Source: Candidatus Acidulodesulfobacterium ferriphilum (GTDB taxonomy: Bacteria > SZUA-79 > Acidulodesulfobacterales > Acidulodesulfobacteraceae). Taken from it: a DNA stretch of 64,000 nt. Below are positions 26,267 through 35,046 of this stretch, piece by piece (within the stretch, counting starts at the first letter, position 1; each line of letters opens with the position of its first letter). The translations under genes were made by a program, and so were the position numbers. The stretch spans positions 62,001 to 126,000 of the forward strand of contig SGBD01000002.1 in assembly GCA_004195035.1 (NCBI GenBank), given 5' to 3'. The notes under the pieces are model-generated. The model did no database searches and was not told the DNA's origin. It saw nothing but the letters and a program-made list of their open reading frames with translations.

Positions 26267-28153
26267 TTATTTTTGCAGGTTGATAGCGCTAATCATTGAA
26301 GCGGCAAGATTTTTATAGATTCCGGAGACTGCATTACGGTTAAGTTTTTCATAATATTTTAACGCCTGCGTCCTGTTGTTTAAATATTTAAGGTAGATAA
26401 AGGCTATTTGAGACAGCTCGTATTGGAAGTGCCTTCCGGATTTGTCAAGGGCGTATCCCTTTTTAAAATCTAAAAGCGATGCCGCATAGTTATGAAATTT
26501 ATAATTTATAAGACCAAGATAATAGTATGTGCCGTATAAAATATTTTCATAGCTCCTTTTTTTCGTGTATCCATTCTTGACAGCATCGTTAAAATATATC
26601 GATGCATTTTTCATATTGTTTTGATTATATTCATAGACGGCCAAAAGATAAAGATTTTTTATTTTTTCTAATCCATAGAATATGTCTATGTTTTCTTTTA
26701 AAAGATTTATAAGCCTGCTTTTATAATTTAGTTTTTTATACAATTCTATTTTTAAGTTAATTATGCCTGTTTTCGTGGCATTTTCTTTGACGCTTTTAAA
26801 AGGAATGCCGTTTAAAAGGAGCAGCGATTCTTTGTATTTTCCGGCTTCGTAATAAACGAAAGCCAAAAATAATTTCGAATTTATATTTTTACTCAAATCG
26901 TAATATTTTTTTGCATAAACCGCGGCGTCCTTTTTGTTGTTTTCTTTAAGTTTAATTTTGGCAAGATATAAATAAATTTTGGGATTTATAAATTTATTTG
27001 GAATTAAAAATTCCATTTTTTCCATTATTTTAAATGAATTTTTAAAATCATTATGTTTATACATATTTTTTATGATTTTAAATAATAAATCCGATGCCGA
27101 TTTTTCATATATAGCCATATCTTTTTCGGGCAGCAGGTAGCTAAACAATATTCTTTTTAAGTATTCAAGACTTGTTTCGTATTTTTTATTTTTTTTATAA
27201 AATTCTGCTAAAAATTTCAAAGCGGATAATTTAATTTCGGGATAATCCGTTTCCAGCGACTCATTTTTTATGTATTTAAGTCCCGCCGGATTATTTTGCT
27301 TTATTAAAGATATTCCGTAATATAGCGCCGAAGCGTGATAATAGTAATCCGAACAATATTTAGAGGAATTTGCGAAAAGATTTTGCGCAGCCATGTATTT
27401 TTTTTCTTTTAAAAAGATAAGCCCTTCAAAATAATATTTATAACACAAATCCTTTTCTTTCGGATAAAATAAATTTTTATTATTTAAAATTATTAATGCA
27501 TCGGATAAATTATTTCTATATTTTATAAGATAATTCAAATAGACCGACTTGAAATAATTTCCGCGTTTCTTTAAATATTCTATTTTTTTTAAAATAGTCT
27601 TGACATCGTCTTCGTTGAATAATTTATTTGCTTCTTTTACTTTTCGATAAGCCGCATAAGAAAGGGTTAAATAAATAAGAGACCTGTCATTTAACCCCGC
27701 TCCCTTTTCCGTTTTTTTTAGTAAAAAATCGAAATCTCTTATAGAGCGCCTGTAATTTTTAAGATTAAAATCGCATCTTGCCATATAAAATATGACATCA
27801 TAAATTTTTTTATAATCCGGGTTTTTATATATAATTCTTTGAAAATAGGGCTTTGCCATAAAGAAGTCCCTGTATTTATAAAGTATTTTGCCGTATAAGT
27901 AATATACATCGGATGAAAATGTTTTTCGGAGCGGTTCGTTGTCCAATATAAATTTAACCCCGTTCAATGCGCTTCCTAAGTCGCCCACGTTATAATATTC
28001 CACGGCTTTACGATACAACATAAGGGCTTTTTTATTTTCGACCGGCGCCGTTTTTCCATAAGCTTTATTTAGAAAAAAAGAGTGCGTTGCCAATAAAACT
28101 ATTAAAGCGATAAAAATAGGCCGATTTTTTTTATTTCTTTCTATTTTTTTCAT
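26267..28153 (-). CDS. Exported TPR-repeat protein
   Basis: A 628-residue protein with a signal-like N-terminus (IFIALIVLLATHSFFLNKAYG after a basic stretch) and TPR or Sel1-like repeats over most of its length, for example YYNVGDLGSALNGVKFILDN, YRDFFMAKPYFQRIIYKNPDY and YHNYAASLLDFKKGYALDKSG. It overlaps the end of the FlrA-like regulator gene by 23 nt on the same strand, so the pair is cotranscribed. It may be a periplasmic scaffold for flagellar or envelope assembly; that is inference from position. No named family recognised. Confidence 0.75.
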   Translation of the reverse strand: MKKIERNKKNRPIFIALIVLLATHSFFLNKAYGKTAPVENKKALMLYRKAVEYYNVGDLGSALNGVKFILDNEPLRKTFSSDVYYLYGKILYKYRDFFMAKPYFQRIIYKNPDYKKIYDVIFYMARCDFNLKNYRRSIRDFDFLLKKTEKGAGLNDRSLIYLTLSYAAYRKVKEANKLFNEDDVKTILKKIEYLKKRGNYFKSVYLNYLIKYRNNLSDALIILNNKNLFYPKEKDLCYKYYFEGLIFLKEKKYMAAQNLFANSSKYCSDYYYHASALYYGISLIKQNNPAGLKYIKNESLETDYPEIKLSALKFLAEFYKKNKKYETSLEYLKRILFSYLLPEKDMAIYEKSASDLLFKIIKNMYKHNDFKNSFKIMEKMEFLIPNKFINPKIYLYLAKIKLKENNKKDAAVYAKKYYDLSKNINSKLFLAFVYYEAGKYKESLLLLNGIPFKSVKENATKTGIINLKIELYKKLNYKSRLINLLKENIDIFYGLEKIKNLYLLAVYEYNQNNMKNASIYFNDAVKNGYTKKRSYENILYGTYYYLGLINYKFHNYAASLLDFKKGYALDKSGRHFQYELSQIAFIYLKYLNNRTQALKYYEKLNRNAVSGIYKNLAASMISAINLQK

Positions 28154-29639
28154 ATCTTTTTAATTTTTCTATAAGGGTGGTCCTGTTTAAGCCAAGCATT
28201 CTTGCGGCTTTTTCTTTTACCCCTCCGGATGTTTCCATAGCCTTTCGTATAATCTCGAACTCGATTTCTTCGATTTTATCCTTAAGATTGAACTTACAAT
28301 CTTCGGAGCTCATTTGCATGTCTTTGATATTCGGCACAGTTAAATTGTTAATCGCATCTTTTTTTTCTATTTTATTATTTTCCGTATTTGCGCCGCTTTT
28401 AAAATATTTTTCGGGTATATCTTTGTTCGTGATTAAACCGCTTTCGTTTAATACTACAAGCATCTCGATAAGATTTTCTATTTCCCTGATATTTCCGTAC
28501 CAGTCGTAATTCAGAAGGGTTGCAAGCGCATCTTCCGACATACCGTAAATCTGATTATTTTGATATGCGCTGAATTTTTTTAAAAAATAATAGATTAATA
28601 TAATAATGTCCGTTTTTCTCTCTCTTAAGGGAGCTAAATGAATCGGGATAACATTAATTCTGTAATAAAAATCCTCCCTGAACAGATTTTTTACAATCAA
28701 ATCCTCAAGATTTTTATTTGTCGCAGAGATAATTCTTGCATCTATTTTTTTTGCCTTTATAGCGCCGATAGGTTCTATTTCGCGTTCCTGGATTACCCTT
28801 AAAAGCTTTACCTGGAGCGAAAGACTCATATCGCCGATTTCGTCTAAAAATATGGTAGATTTATCGGCAAGCTCGAATCTTCCGGGTTTATCGTTAAAAG
28901 CCCCCGTAAAAGCCCCCTTTTTATATCCGAAAAGTTCGCTTTCGAGAAGCCCTTCGGGGAAAGCTCCGCAATTTATGGAAACCATCGGCTTTTGATTTCT
29001 GTTAGATTTGCCGTGTATTAACCTTGCTATAAGCTCCTTTCCCGTTCCTGATTCCCCCGTTATTAACACATTGCTGTCGGATTGCGATATTTTATAGGCT
29101 TTTTCAACGGTTGTCCTGATATGATTTGAAATCCCGTATATATTAATCCCGCGAGAGCCCCCGGTATCAATATCCGTGTCGTCAAATCTTTGACATAAAT
29201 CTGCCAAAAGGGAGGATTCTTTATCGATAAAAGCGTTATAATGTTTTTTCTTAAAAATTTTTGAATCTATAAATTTTTCATAATTAAGATATTTAATATT
29301 TTCAGGGTGAATTATATGGTCGATGTCATGTTTTATAAAAAAGATTAAATCATCCGTATTTAAATTGTAAATGCTCTCGATATATACAAAAAGCTTTACA
29401 TTTCTTTTGGGGGATATTTTTGATATTTTAGATATAAAAGTTTTATTATTTTCTATAATAATGTAAGTATTATTGCCTACATTGGCGGGAAGTTCTTCGA
29501 TGTTTTTCAGTACGCTTATCTTGTCTTCGCCTATAGTTTTTTTTAGTCCATTCTTCAAGAGGCTAATCGTCGCCTTTGATTTGATTATGATATAAACTAA
29601 TGATTTAAAGTTTTTTTCGGTTTGACTAAAGTTACTCAT
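28131..29639 (-). CDS. flrA: Sigma-54 enhancer-binding protein, FlrA/FleQ-like
   Basis: A 502-residue bacterial enhancer-binding protein. The N-terminal 130 residues have a receiver-like length but no phosphorylatable Asp signature, as in FleQ/FlrA. The AAA+ domain has GESGTGKELIARLIHG (Walker A), GAFTGA at residues 242-247 (sigma-54 contact loop intact), and FLDEIGDM. The C-terminal Fis-type helix reads AARMLGLNRTTLIEKLKRYEK, the FleQ-like form. It is therefore the likely master activator of the sigma-54 flagellar promoters in this window. It is divergent from the YacP-like gene with start codons only 21 nt apart. Confidence 0.8.
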   Translation of the reverse strand: MSNFSQTEKNFKSLVYIIIKSKATISLLKNGLKKTIGEDKISVLKNIEELPANVGNNTYIIIENNKTFISKISKISPKRNVKLFVYIESIYNLNTDDLIFFIKHDIDHIIHPENIKYLNYEKFIDSKIFKKKHYNAFIDKESSLLADLCQRFDDTDIDTGGSRGINIYGISNHIRTTVEKAYKISQSDSNVLITGESGTGKELIARLIHGKSNRNQKPMVSINCGAFPEGLLESELFGYKKGAFTGAFNDKPGRFELADKSTIFLDEIGDMSLSLQVKLLRVIQEREIEPIGAIKAKKIDARIISATNKNLEDLIVKNLFREDFYYRINVIPIHLAPLRERKTDIIILIYYFLKKFSAYQNNQIYGMSEDALATLLNYDWYGNIREIENLIEMLVVLNESGLITNKDIPEKYFKSGANTENNKIEKKDAINNLTVPNIKDMQMSSEDCKFNLKDKIEEIEFEIIRKAMETSGGVKEKAARMLGLNRTTLIEKLKRYEKNRKK

Positions 29640-29660
29640 ATTATTTATAATCTATATATT

Positions 29661-30194
29661 ATGATAACAATTATAATAGACGGATATAACTTCATTTTCA
29701 ACTCATATTTTAAAATCAATGTTAAATCCGAGAAACTCCAAAAACTTAGAGATGATACCGTCAATTTTTTATCAAAATATTATAATGTAAAAAGAAATAA
29801 AGTGATAGTGGTTTTTGACGGGTACAATACGCTTGAATTGTCGGAATCGAGGTATATTCTTCAAAATATCGAAATAATATATTCCAAAAAGGACGAAAAG
29901 GCGGACGATGTTATTGTAAGACTTGCAAAAGGGTGTGAAAATTCTATTGTCGTCACGAATGACAATGAAATCAGAAGGAGCGTCGAGGGCGTGAACTGTT
30001 CATGTATGAGCCCTGAAGAATTTAAAATGCTTGCAGGGAATATTATTAACGGCGGTTATAGCGATATTGCACCGCACCGTGCAGGGGAAGAAGGGGACGG
30101 GGACGGGGATGCATCAAACCGTAAGAAAAAGGGGAATCCGCACAGGCTTTCAAAGAAGGAAAGGCTTAAGATTAAAAAAATTAAGAAAATTTGA
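29661..30194 (+). CDS. YacP-like NYN-domain RNase
   Basis: A 177-residue NYN (PIN-like) protein. TIIIDGYNFIFNSYF, KVIVVFDGYNT and SIVVTNDNEIRR carry the conserved acidic residues of YacP/Rae1-type ribonucleases. The ATG at 29661 was selected because it starts the domain; an upstream ATG at 29622 lies within the divergent regulator gene. The C-terminal tail is Lys-rich (KKGNPHRLSKKERLKIKKIKKI) and probably binds RNA. It ends 9 nt before the convergent fliH. Confidence 0.82.
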   Translation: MITIIIDGYNFIFNSYFKINVKSEKLQKLRDDTVNFLSKYYNVKRNKVIVVFDGYNTLELSESRYILQNIEIIYSKKDEKADDVIVRLAKGCENSIVVTNDNEIRRSVEGVNCSCMSPEEFKMLAGNIINGGYSDIAPHRAGEEGDGDGDASNRKKKGNPHRLSKKERLKIKKIKKI

Positions 30195-30203
30195 ATATTT
30201 TCC

Positions 30204-30953
30204 TTAGTTGGGCGTTATTTTCGTAAAGGCTTTTTTTATTTGTGCTATCTGCGAAGCCAATCTTGCGTCTATTTCACCAAAATCGGTTTTTATTATAACA
30301 TCCCCAGGCAGGATGTTTGGGTCGGGCAAAAATTCGATATTAGTTTCTTTTGTTATAGAATCTTTTATTAAGTCAGGGTTTTTATTTATTGTATTATAAT
30401 CGGCGGCGTTTAAATAAATCTTAAAATTTACCGTTGCCGATGTGTTATTTATTGCATCGGCAATTATACTCCTCAACGCATCATAATTTGTAGAAACAAT
30501 TTGTTTTGTAATGATTTGAGCAATATCGAAGGTTAATTCTATTACATCTGCTTTTACATCCTCGTACAGTACATTTTTAAACTGTTCGATGGAATTTGCA
30601 GCTTTCCGAATGTTTTTGATGCTATCTTCCAACAATCTTAACGCCTCGTTCCTGCCCTCGTTAAAACCCCCTTCGTAGCCGCTTTTTCTGGCGCTGTCGA
30701 AGACGGCTTTCTCCCTGCCCTGATACTCTTTCCCCAATTTCTTTTTATAATTTTCTATATAGCTTAATATATATTTTTGAAGTGAAACAGGGACAGGTTC
30801 CAAAGCCGCCATTAATTCATTATTATCGTCTTTAACTTCGTTTTGCAGGACATTGACTAATAGTGTTTTATTCCCGTCATATACGGTCTTGCCCTCTATG
30901 TTAACACCGTCGCCTTTTAGAATTTCAGCCATTATTTTAATTGCTTTAAACAA
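30204..30953 (-). CDS. fliH: Flagellar export regulator FliH
   Basis: A 249-residue FliH-family protein. The central half is charged and coiled-coil-like (EYQGREKAVFDSARKSGYEGGFNEGRNEALRLLEDS, with the G/E-rich pattern typical of FliH), and the C-terminal half has VKADVIELTFDIAQIITKQIV and LPGDVIIKTDFGEIDARL, the FliH/YscL core. It would bind and restrain the FliI ATPase and link it to the C-ring. It overlaps fliG by 8 nt; fliI, usually next, is missing here. Confidence 0.88.
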   Translation of the reverse strand: MFKAIKIMAEILKGDGVNIEGKTVYDGNKTLLVNVLQNEVKDDNNELMAALEPVPVSLQKYILSYIENYKKKLGKEYQGREKAVFDSARKSGYEGGFNEGRNEALRLLEDSIKNIRKAANSIEQFKNVLYEDVKADVIELTFDIAQIITKQIVSTNYDALRSIIADAINNTSATVNFKIYLNAADYNTINKNPDLIKDSITKETNIEFLPDPNILPGDVIIKTDFGEIDARLASQIAQIKKAFTKITPN

Positions 30954-31947
30954 GTTTTTCGCTTTCGCTTTTTACGGCTAAGCTGATTTTGCCTTCATCC
31001 TCAAGCCTTCTTGCAATCTTTAAAATTTCGTGCTGCACCTTTTCTACCTCGGAAAGTTTTTTGGGTCCCAATGCCTCTAAATCATCCGCTATCATTTCCT
31101 GCGCTCTTTTTGATACATTGGCAAGAATCTTATTTTTGAGCTCGTCGGAAGCTGTTTTCAATGCCATAACAATCTGGTCGTGTGATATCTCTCTAAGCAT
31201 TAACTGCATAGATTTATCGTCAACCATTGCAAGATCGTCAAATGTAAACATAAGCTCCCTTATCTTTTCCGCCTCTTCTTTATCCATCGTTTCGATATCG
31301 TTTAGTATAGGTTCTTCGATGGATTTGTCCATATTGTTTAAAATATCGGCCACTATTCTCACTCCGCCCACTAACCTGCTCTGGGTTTGCCCTGTCGATT
31401 TTAACTGTTCCTGAAGAACCTCGTCGAGGTCTTTGATTATACCCGGCGGAACTCTTTCTAATTTGGACAGCCTGAAGACTACCTGCGACCTTATCGACGA
31501 CGGCAGGAGACCTATTACCGTCGCCGCCTGTATAGGTTCTAAATGCCCCAGTATTAAGGCAATAGTTTGGGGATGTTCATTTTTTACGAAATCTGCGATA
31601 ACATGAGGATCAAGCCATTTTAATGTTTGAAGCCCTTCTTCCTCTATAGGGCCGTGCAGATTATCTAATATTTTTTTTGCTTTATCGGGATCAAGAGATT
31701 TGGCTATAAGGTTTTTAACAAAATCATCCCCTTTAACGACTATGCCGACTTTTGAAAAATTGGAATTAAAATCTTTCAGCACCGATTCGGAGTCGTCTTT
31801 TTCGATTATCGGAAGCTGGTCCATATATTTCGTAATTTTCTGTATTTCCATTAATTCAAGCCTTTTTATAATTTCGGAAGCCGCATCTTCGCCCACCGAA
31901 ACTAGAAATATCGCCGCCTTTTCCGGACCTGAAAATTTTCTCGCCAT
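30946..31947 (-). CDS. fliG: Flagellar motor switch protein FliG
   Basis: A 333-residue FliG, the rotor protein contacting the stator. KFSGPEKAAIFLVSVGEDAASEIIKRL begins the N-domain, EHPQTIALILGHLEPIQAATVIGLLP is the EHPQ middle motif, and the C-domain torque helix reads MFTFDDLAMVDDKSMQLMLREI. It starts 2 nt after fliF and overlaps fliH by 8 nt. FliM-contact surfaces in the middle domain appear conserved. Confidence 0.96.
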   Translation of the reverse strand: MARKFSGPEKAAIFLVSVGEDAASEIIKRLELMEIQKITKYMDQLPIIEKDDSESVLKDFNSNFSKVGIVVKGDDFVKNLIAKSLDPDKAKKILDNLHGPIEEEGLQTLKWLDPHVIADFVKNEHPQTIALILGHLEPIQAATVIGLLPSSIRSQVVFRLSKLERVPPGIIKDLDEVLQEQLKSTGQTQSRLVGGVRIVADILNNMDKSIEEPILNDIETMDKEEAEKIRELMFTFDDLAMVDDKSMQLMLREISHDQIVMALKTASDELKNKILANVSKRAQEMIADDLEALGPKKLSEVEKVQHEILKIARRLEDEGKISLAVKSESEKLV

Positions 31948-31949
31948 TT

Positions 31950-33551
31950 TTATACTTCTCTACCCGTTTCTTTTAATAAATTTTTTACATAATTTGTTGC
32001 GGCATCGGGGTCGGTTCTAACGATGTTTGTTGCGACATCCTTTATATTATGCTCTGGTTTCGGAACAGACTCCTGTTTTATCTGCGTTAAGGCTTCAAGC
32101 CTTTCTTCCTCCGCGGTTTTCCCCCTCTGTTTTGATTCATAAGCGGTAATATATTTTATTATCGGTCTTAAAACAAAAAATATTAAAAGGGCAATGCCCA
32201 GCAAAATAGCGGCGTATTTTAGTATTTCCCCCAAATTGGATTTGATAATAGCCGTAAGTGTTTTTTTAGGCGGCGGAGTTATGGCATAGTGAATTTTTTT
32301 GAAAGGAATATTCGCCACCACAACCTTGTCGTTGGAGGCTTTTGAGTATCCGACCGCTGTTTCTACGATGCTTTTAAATAAACTCATTTCGGCGGACGAT
32401 CTGGGTATATATTGTAGAGATATTTTGCCCTGCGGCGATTTTATTTCCTTATATGTTCCGTTTATGAGAACGGAAGCGTAAATTCTTTTTATTGTTCCTG
32501 CCGGATACGAAATTTTTTCGATTTTTTTAGAAACATCATAGTTGGTAGTATCTTTTCTTACAGTATGAACACTTGGTTTGGCAAGAGGAATTGGGGTTTT
32601 GCCGGGCGGAAGATTAGACTTTGCTCCCGGAATGCCGTATGGTCTTACGGCGCCCGTAGAAGAAGATCTATAAGTCTGCTGTGAAACAATCGCCGTAGTA
32701 TTAGGGTCGTAAGTTAATTTTGATTCCGTTTTTTTCGAAAAATCAGCTTTTACATAGACTTTAGAGTTGACATTACCCTCCCCGACCACGGGTATCAGCA
32801 TCGAATTTATCTTATGTTCGAGGTTTTTTTCGATTTTATGAACATAGGTTAATTGATTGACGGTGTATTCAAATGTTTCTTTTGTCGGGACGGATAAAAC
32901 CTGCCCGTCCGTATCAACTATCGTTACATTTTTAGGCTTTAGCCCCTCGACGGCGCTTGCTACCAAGTGTATAATGCCGTTTACCTGCATTTTGTTTAAA
33001 TGCATTCCCGGTCTTAATTTTACGATGACCGATGCTTTTGCGGGAACCCTTCTGCTTACGAATATAGACTGCCGCGGCAAGACAATCAGGACTCTGGAAT
33101 ATTTAACCTGACTGAGTTCATTTATCGTTCTTTCAAGCTCGCCCTGAAGCGCTCTTTGATAATCTACATGCTGGATAAAGTCCGTCATTCCTATTTGAAC
33201 CTTATCGAATATGGAAAATCCGACCCCTTCCTGATGGGGGAGGCCTATAGATGCCAGCTTTAAACGGGTTTCGTAAACCTTATTTTCGGGAATTAATATT
33301 GTTTTTCCCTGATTCGAAAGCTTATACGGAATAGAGTAAGAATGCAGCTTGTCAATTATTGCAGAGGCGCTTGACGAATTTAAATTAGAATAAAGAACGC
33401 TGTATTTAGGGGTTGCGGCATAGATAGCCGTAAAATAAACGGCTCCTGCGACGGCTAAAATCAAAAGAGAGAACACAATCTTTCTTTCTATTGACAGTTC
33501 CGTGTAAAACTTTGCTAATTGGGAACCGAAATCTTTAAAAGATGTCGCCAT
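31950..33551 (-). CDS. fliF: Flagellar MS-ring protein FliF
   Basis: A 533-residue FliF. Two membrane segments flank the periplasmic ring-building domains: about residues 28-48 (FSLLILAVAGAVYFTAIYA) and about 438-460 (AAILLGIALLIFFVLRPII). In between are the YscJ-like domain (SVLYSNLNSSSASAIIDKLHS, LARPGG-like ERTINELSQVKYSRVLIV) and the long FliF-specific domain. The C-terminus (NIVRTDPDAATNYVKNLLKE) provides the FliG-binding helices. Normal length for the family. Confidence 0.95.
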   Translation of the reverse strand: MATSFKDFGSQLAKFYTELSIERKIVFSLLILAVAGAVYFTAIYAATPKYSVLYSNLNSSSASAIIDKLHSYSIPYKLSNQGKTILIPENKVYETRLKLASIGLPHQEGVGFSIFDKVQIGMTDFIQHVDYQRALQGELERTINELSQVKYSRVLIVLPRQSIFVSRRVPAKASVIVKLRPGMHLNKMQVNGIIHLVASAVEGLKPKNVTIVDTDGQVLSVPTKETFEYTVNQLTYVHKIEKNLEHKINSMLIPVVGEGNVNSKVYVKADFSKKTESKLTYDPNTTAIVSQQTYRSSSTGAVRPYGIPGAKSNLPPGKTPIPLAKPSVHTVRKDTTNYDVSKKIEKISYPAGTIKRIYASVLINGTYKEIKSPQGKISLQYIPRSSAEMSLFKSIVETAVGYSKASNDKVVVANIPFKKIHYAITPPPKKTLTAIIKSNLGEILKYAAILLGIALLIFFVLRPIIKYITAYESKQRGKTAEEERLEALTQIKQESVPKPEHNIKDVATNIVRTDPDAATNYVKNLLKETGREV

Positions 33552-33620
33552 AGTTTATAAAATTTTTAATTGGAATCGAAAGAGTTCAGCCTGCTATTCT
33601 TTGACGAATGCAGAATCCTG

Positions 33621-33953
33621 TTAAACTTGCATATTTATAATTTGATTATATGCCGTTATAATTTTATTTCTGACCTGCATCATTAACTCGAAAGAATTAT
33701 TAGCTTTTTCCATATCTATCATTGCCTGATGAATATTCGAGGATTGCCCCGTTGCAATAGCCGATGCTTGATTATTGGCGCCCTCCTGAAGATTATTTAC
33801 TTTATCGATGTAATTTAAAAGAGTATTTGCAAAAGAACCGCCGCCACTTGAGCCTGCGGCCTGGTTTGCGCCGCCGGCAATATTATTTGGGTTAAGTTCT
33901 TTAATAGAGCCTGGATTTAAATTATTTGCATTATTTATTATAATCGCTGACAT
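33621..33953 (-). CDS. fliE: Flagellar hook-basal body protein FliE
   Basis: A 110-residue FliE linking the MS ring and rod. The C-terminal half has the family signature NIHQAMIDMEKANNSFELMMQVRNKIITAYNQIINMQV. AAGGAG about 7 nt before the ATG fixes the start. It precedes fliF by 69 nt. Confidence 0.93.
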   Translation of the reverse strand: MSAIIINNANNLNPGSIKELNPNNIAGGANQAAGSSGGGSFANTLLNYIDKVNNLQEGANNQASAIATGQSSNIHQAMIDMEKANNSFELMMQVRNKIITAYNQIINMQV

Positions 33954-34030
33954 AAAATCACTCCTTAAATTTTAAAAATAACTATTTTATTATTACTTAG
34001 TAGTATATCACAAATTTTTCCGATATAGCG

Positions 34031-34429
34031 TCAAATTTTTAACGATGCCTGGGACATGGCTTTTGACTCGGCTATAACCTGCGCATCAGCTTGATACGCC
34101 TTCGTCGCCGATATCATATCCACAAGCTCCCTTATAGATGAAATATTCGGGATTTTTACATATCCAGCCTTGTTTGCCAGCGGACTGCCCGGGTCATATT
34201 TTTCCGAAAACGGATTTTTTGCATTTTCAATCCTTTCAACCTCGACGCCAAAGTAGTTTTTAAATTTAACTGTTTTAAACAGCGGTTCTTTTTTGACATA
34301 AGGCAGACCGTTTCCCGCGTTATCCGTATTGATGTTTGCAAGGTTGGAAGCAATAACATTCATTCTAATTCTTTCGGCGTTAAGCCCCTGGGCGGCGATA
34401 CTTAAAGAATCGTTAAAACTCATAATCAC
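34031..34429 (-). CDS. flgC: Flagellar proximal rod protein FlgC
   Basis: A 132-residue FlgC. FNDSLSIAAQGLNAERIRMNVIASNLANINT is the conserved N-terminal rod motif with the NLAN signature, and the C-terminal SIRELVDMISATKAYQADAQVIAESKAM is the axial-protein helix. It builds the proximal rod with FlgB and is exported by the type III apparatus. A repeat-bearing 83-nt gap (34430-34512) separates it from flgB. Confidence 0.95.
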   Translation of the reverse strand: MIMSFNDSLSIAAQGLNAERIRMNVIASNLANINTDNAGNGLPYVKKEPLFKTVKFKNYFGVEVERIENAKNPFSEKYDPGSPLANKAGYVKIPNISSIRELVDMISATKAYQADAQVIAESKAMSQASLKI

Positions 34430-34469
34430 ACCTGATTTATTTTATATTGTTAATTTTGTTAACGGGGTC

Positions 34470-34516
34470 AGGGGATAGGTTTCAAATCTGTCCCCTATTC
34501 CGATTCTGTCCCCTAT
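34470..34516. repeat. GGGGACAGAT-type repeats between flgC and flgB
   Basis: TCTGTCCCCTAT occurs at 34487-34498 and 34505-34516. AGGGGATAGG at 34470-34479 is an imperfect reverse complement of the first copy, so a hairpin is possible. The same motif, in inverted form, stands before flgE at 38813-38835. This looks like a genome-wide repeat family rather than a gene-specific operator. Confidence 0.6.
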
Positions 34517-34938
34517 GGATTAGCCTGCGTTATAGCATAATTTAACATGGTGAATTTTTTTGTCAGGAGACCTGCCACCGCTTCAAATCTGATAGCATTG
34601 GATGCCATATCCGTCATTTCTTTGCTTAAATCGACGGTATTGCCGTCCAACGGGGGAATGGATTCATCCGTTTGATTATGAACAAAAGACTTTATAAATC
34701 CGGAACCGTTAGGCGCGGCATCATATATGTCTCCGTTTGATAAATCTTTTACGGAATTTGTTTTCATGGGCAAAAGCGACTCTGACGGCACCAAGCTCCT
34801 CATAACATCTTCAAAATTTAAGGTTTTAGCCCTGTATCCCGGCGTATTGGCATTAGCGATATTGGAAGCTATTATGTTTTGCCTCCCGTCAAGCACATTT
34901 AAACTTTCACCAAGTATATCGTAAATTTTACTAAACAT
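34513..34938 (-). CDS. flgB: Flagellar proximal rod protein FlgB
   Basis: A 141-residue FlgB. FDILGESLNVLDGRQNIIASNIANANTPGYRAK at the N-terminus carries the rod signature NIANANTPGY, and NTVDLSKEMTDMASNAIRFEAVAGLLTKKFTML is the C-terminal axial helix. First gene of the flgBC-fliEFGH operon; a -24/-12 promoter sits about 95 nt upstream (35031-35046), overlapping the end of the kinase gene. Confidence 0.95.
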   Translation of the reverse strand: MFSKIYDILGESLNVLDGRQNIIASNIANANTPGYRAKTLNFEDVMRSLVPSESLLPMKTNSVKDLSNGDIYDAAPNGSGFIKSFVHNQTDESIPPLDGNTVDLSKEMTDMASNAIRFEAVAGLLTKKFTMLNYAITQANP

Positions 34939-35030
34939 AATTTATTATTTCCTCATAAAAATATAATTTTGGTAAACGCAGGCGAAGACATGGTACGAAT
35001 CTATTAATTAAATCTATTAATTAGATTTTA

Positions 35031-35046
35031 TGCAATATTTATGCCA
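35031..35046 (-). promoter_or_regulatory. Sigma-54 promoter for flgBC-fliEFGH
   Basis: On the minus strand the sequence is TGGCATAAATATTGCA: GG and GC are 10 nt apart, matching the -24/-12 consensus in all key bases. It covers the last codons of the histidine kinase gene (stop at 35039). The start would fall near 35020, leaving an untranslated leader of about 80 nt before flgB. Confidence 0.85.
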
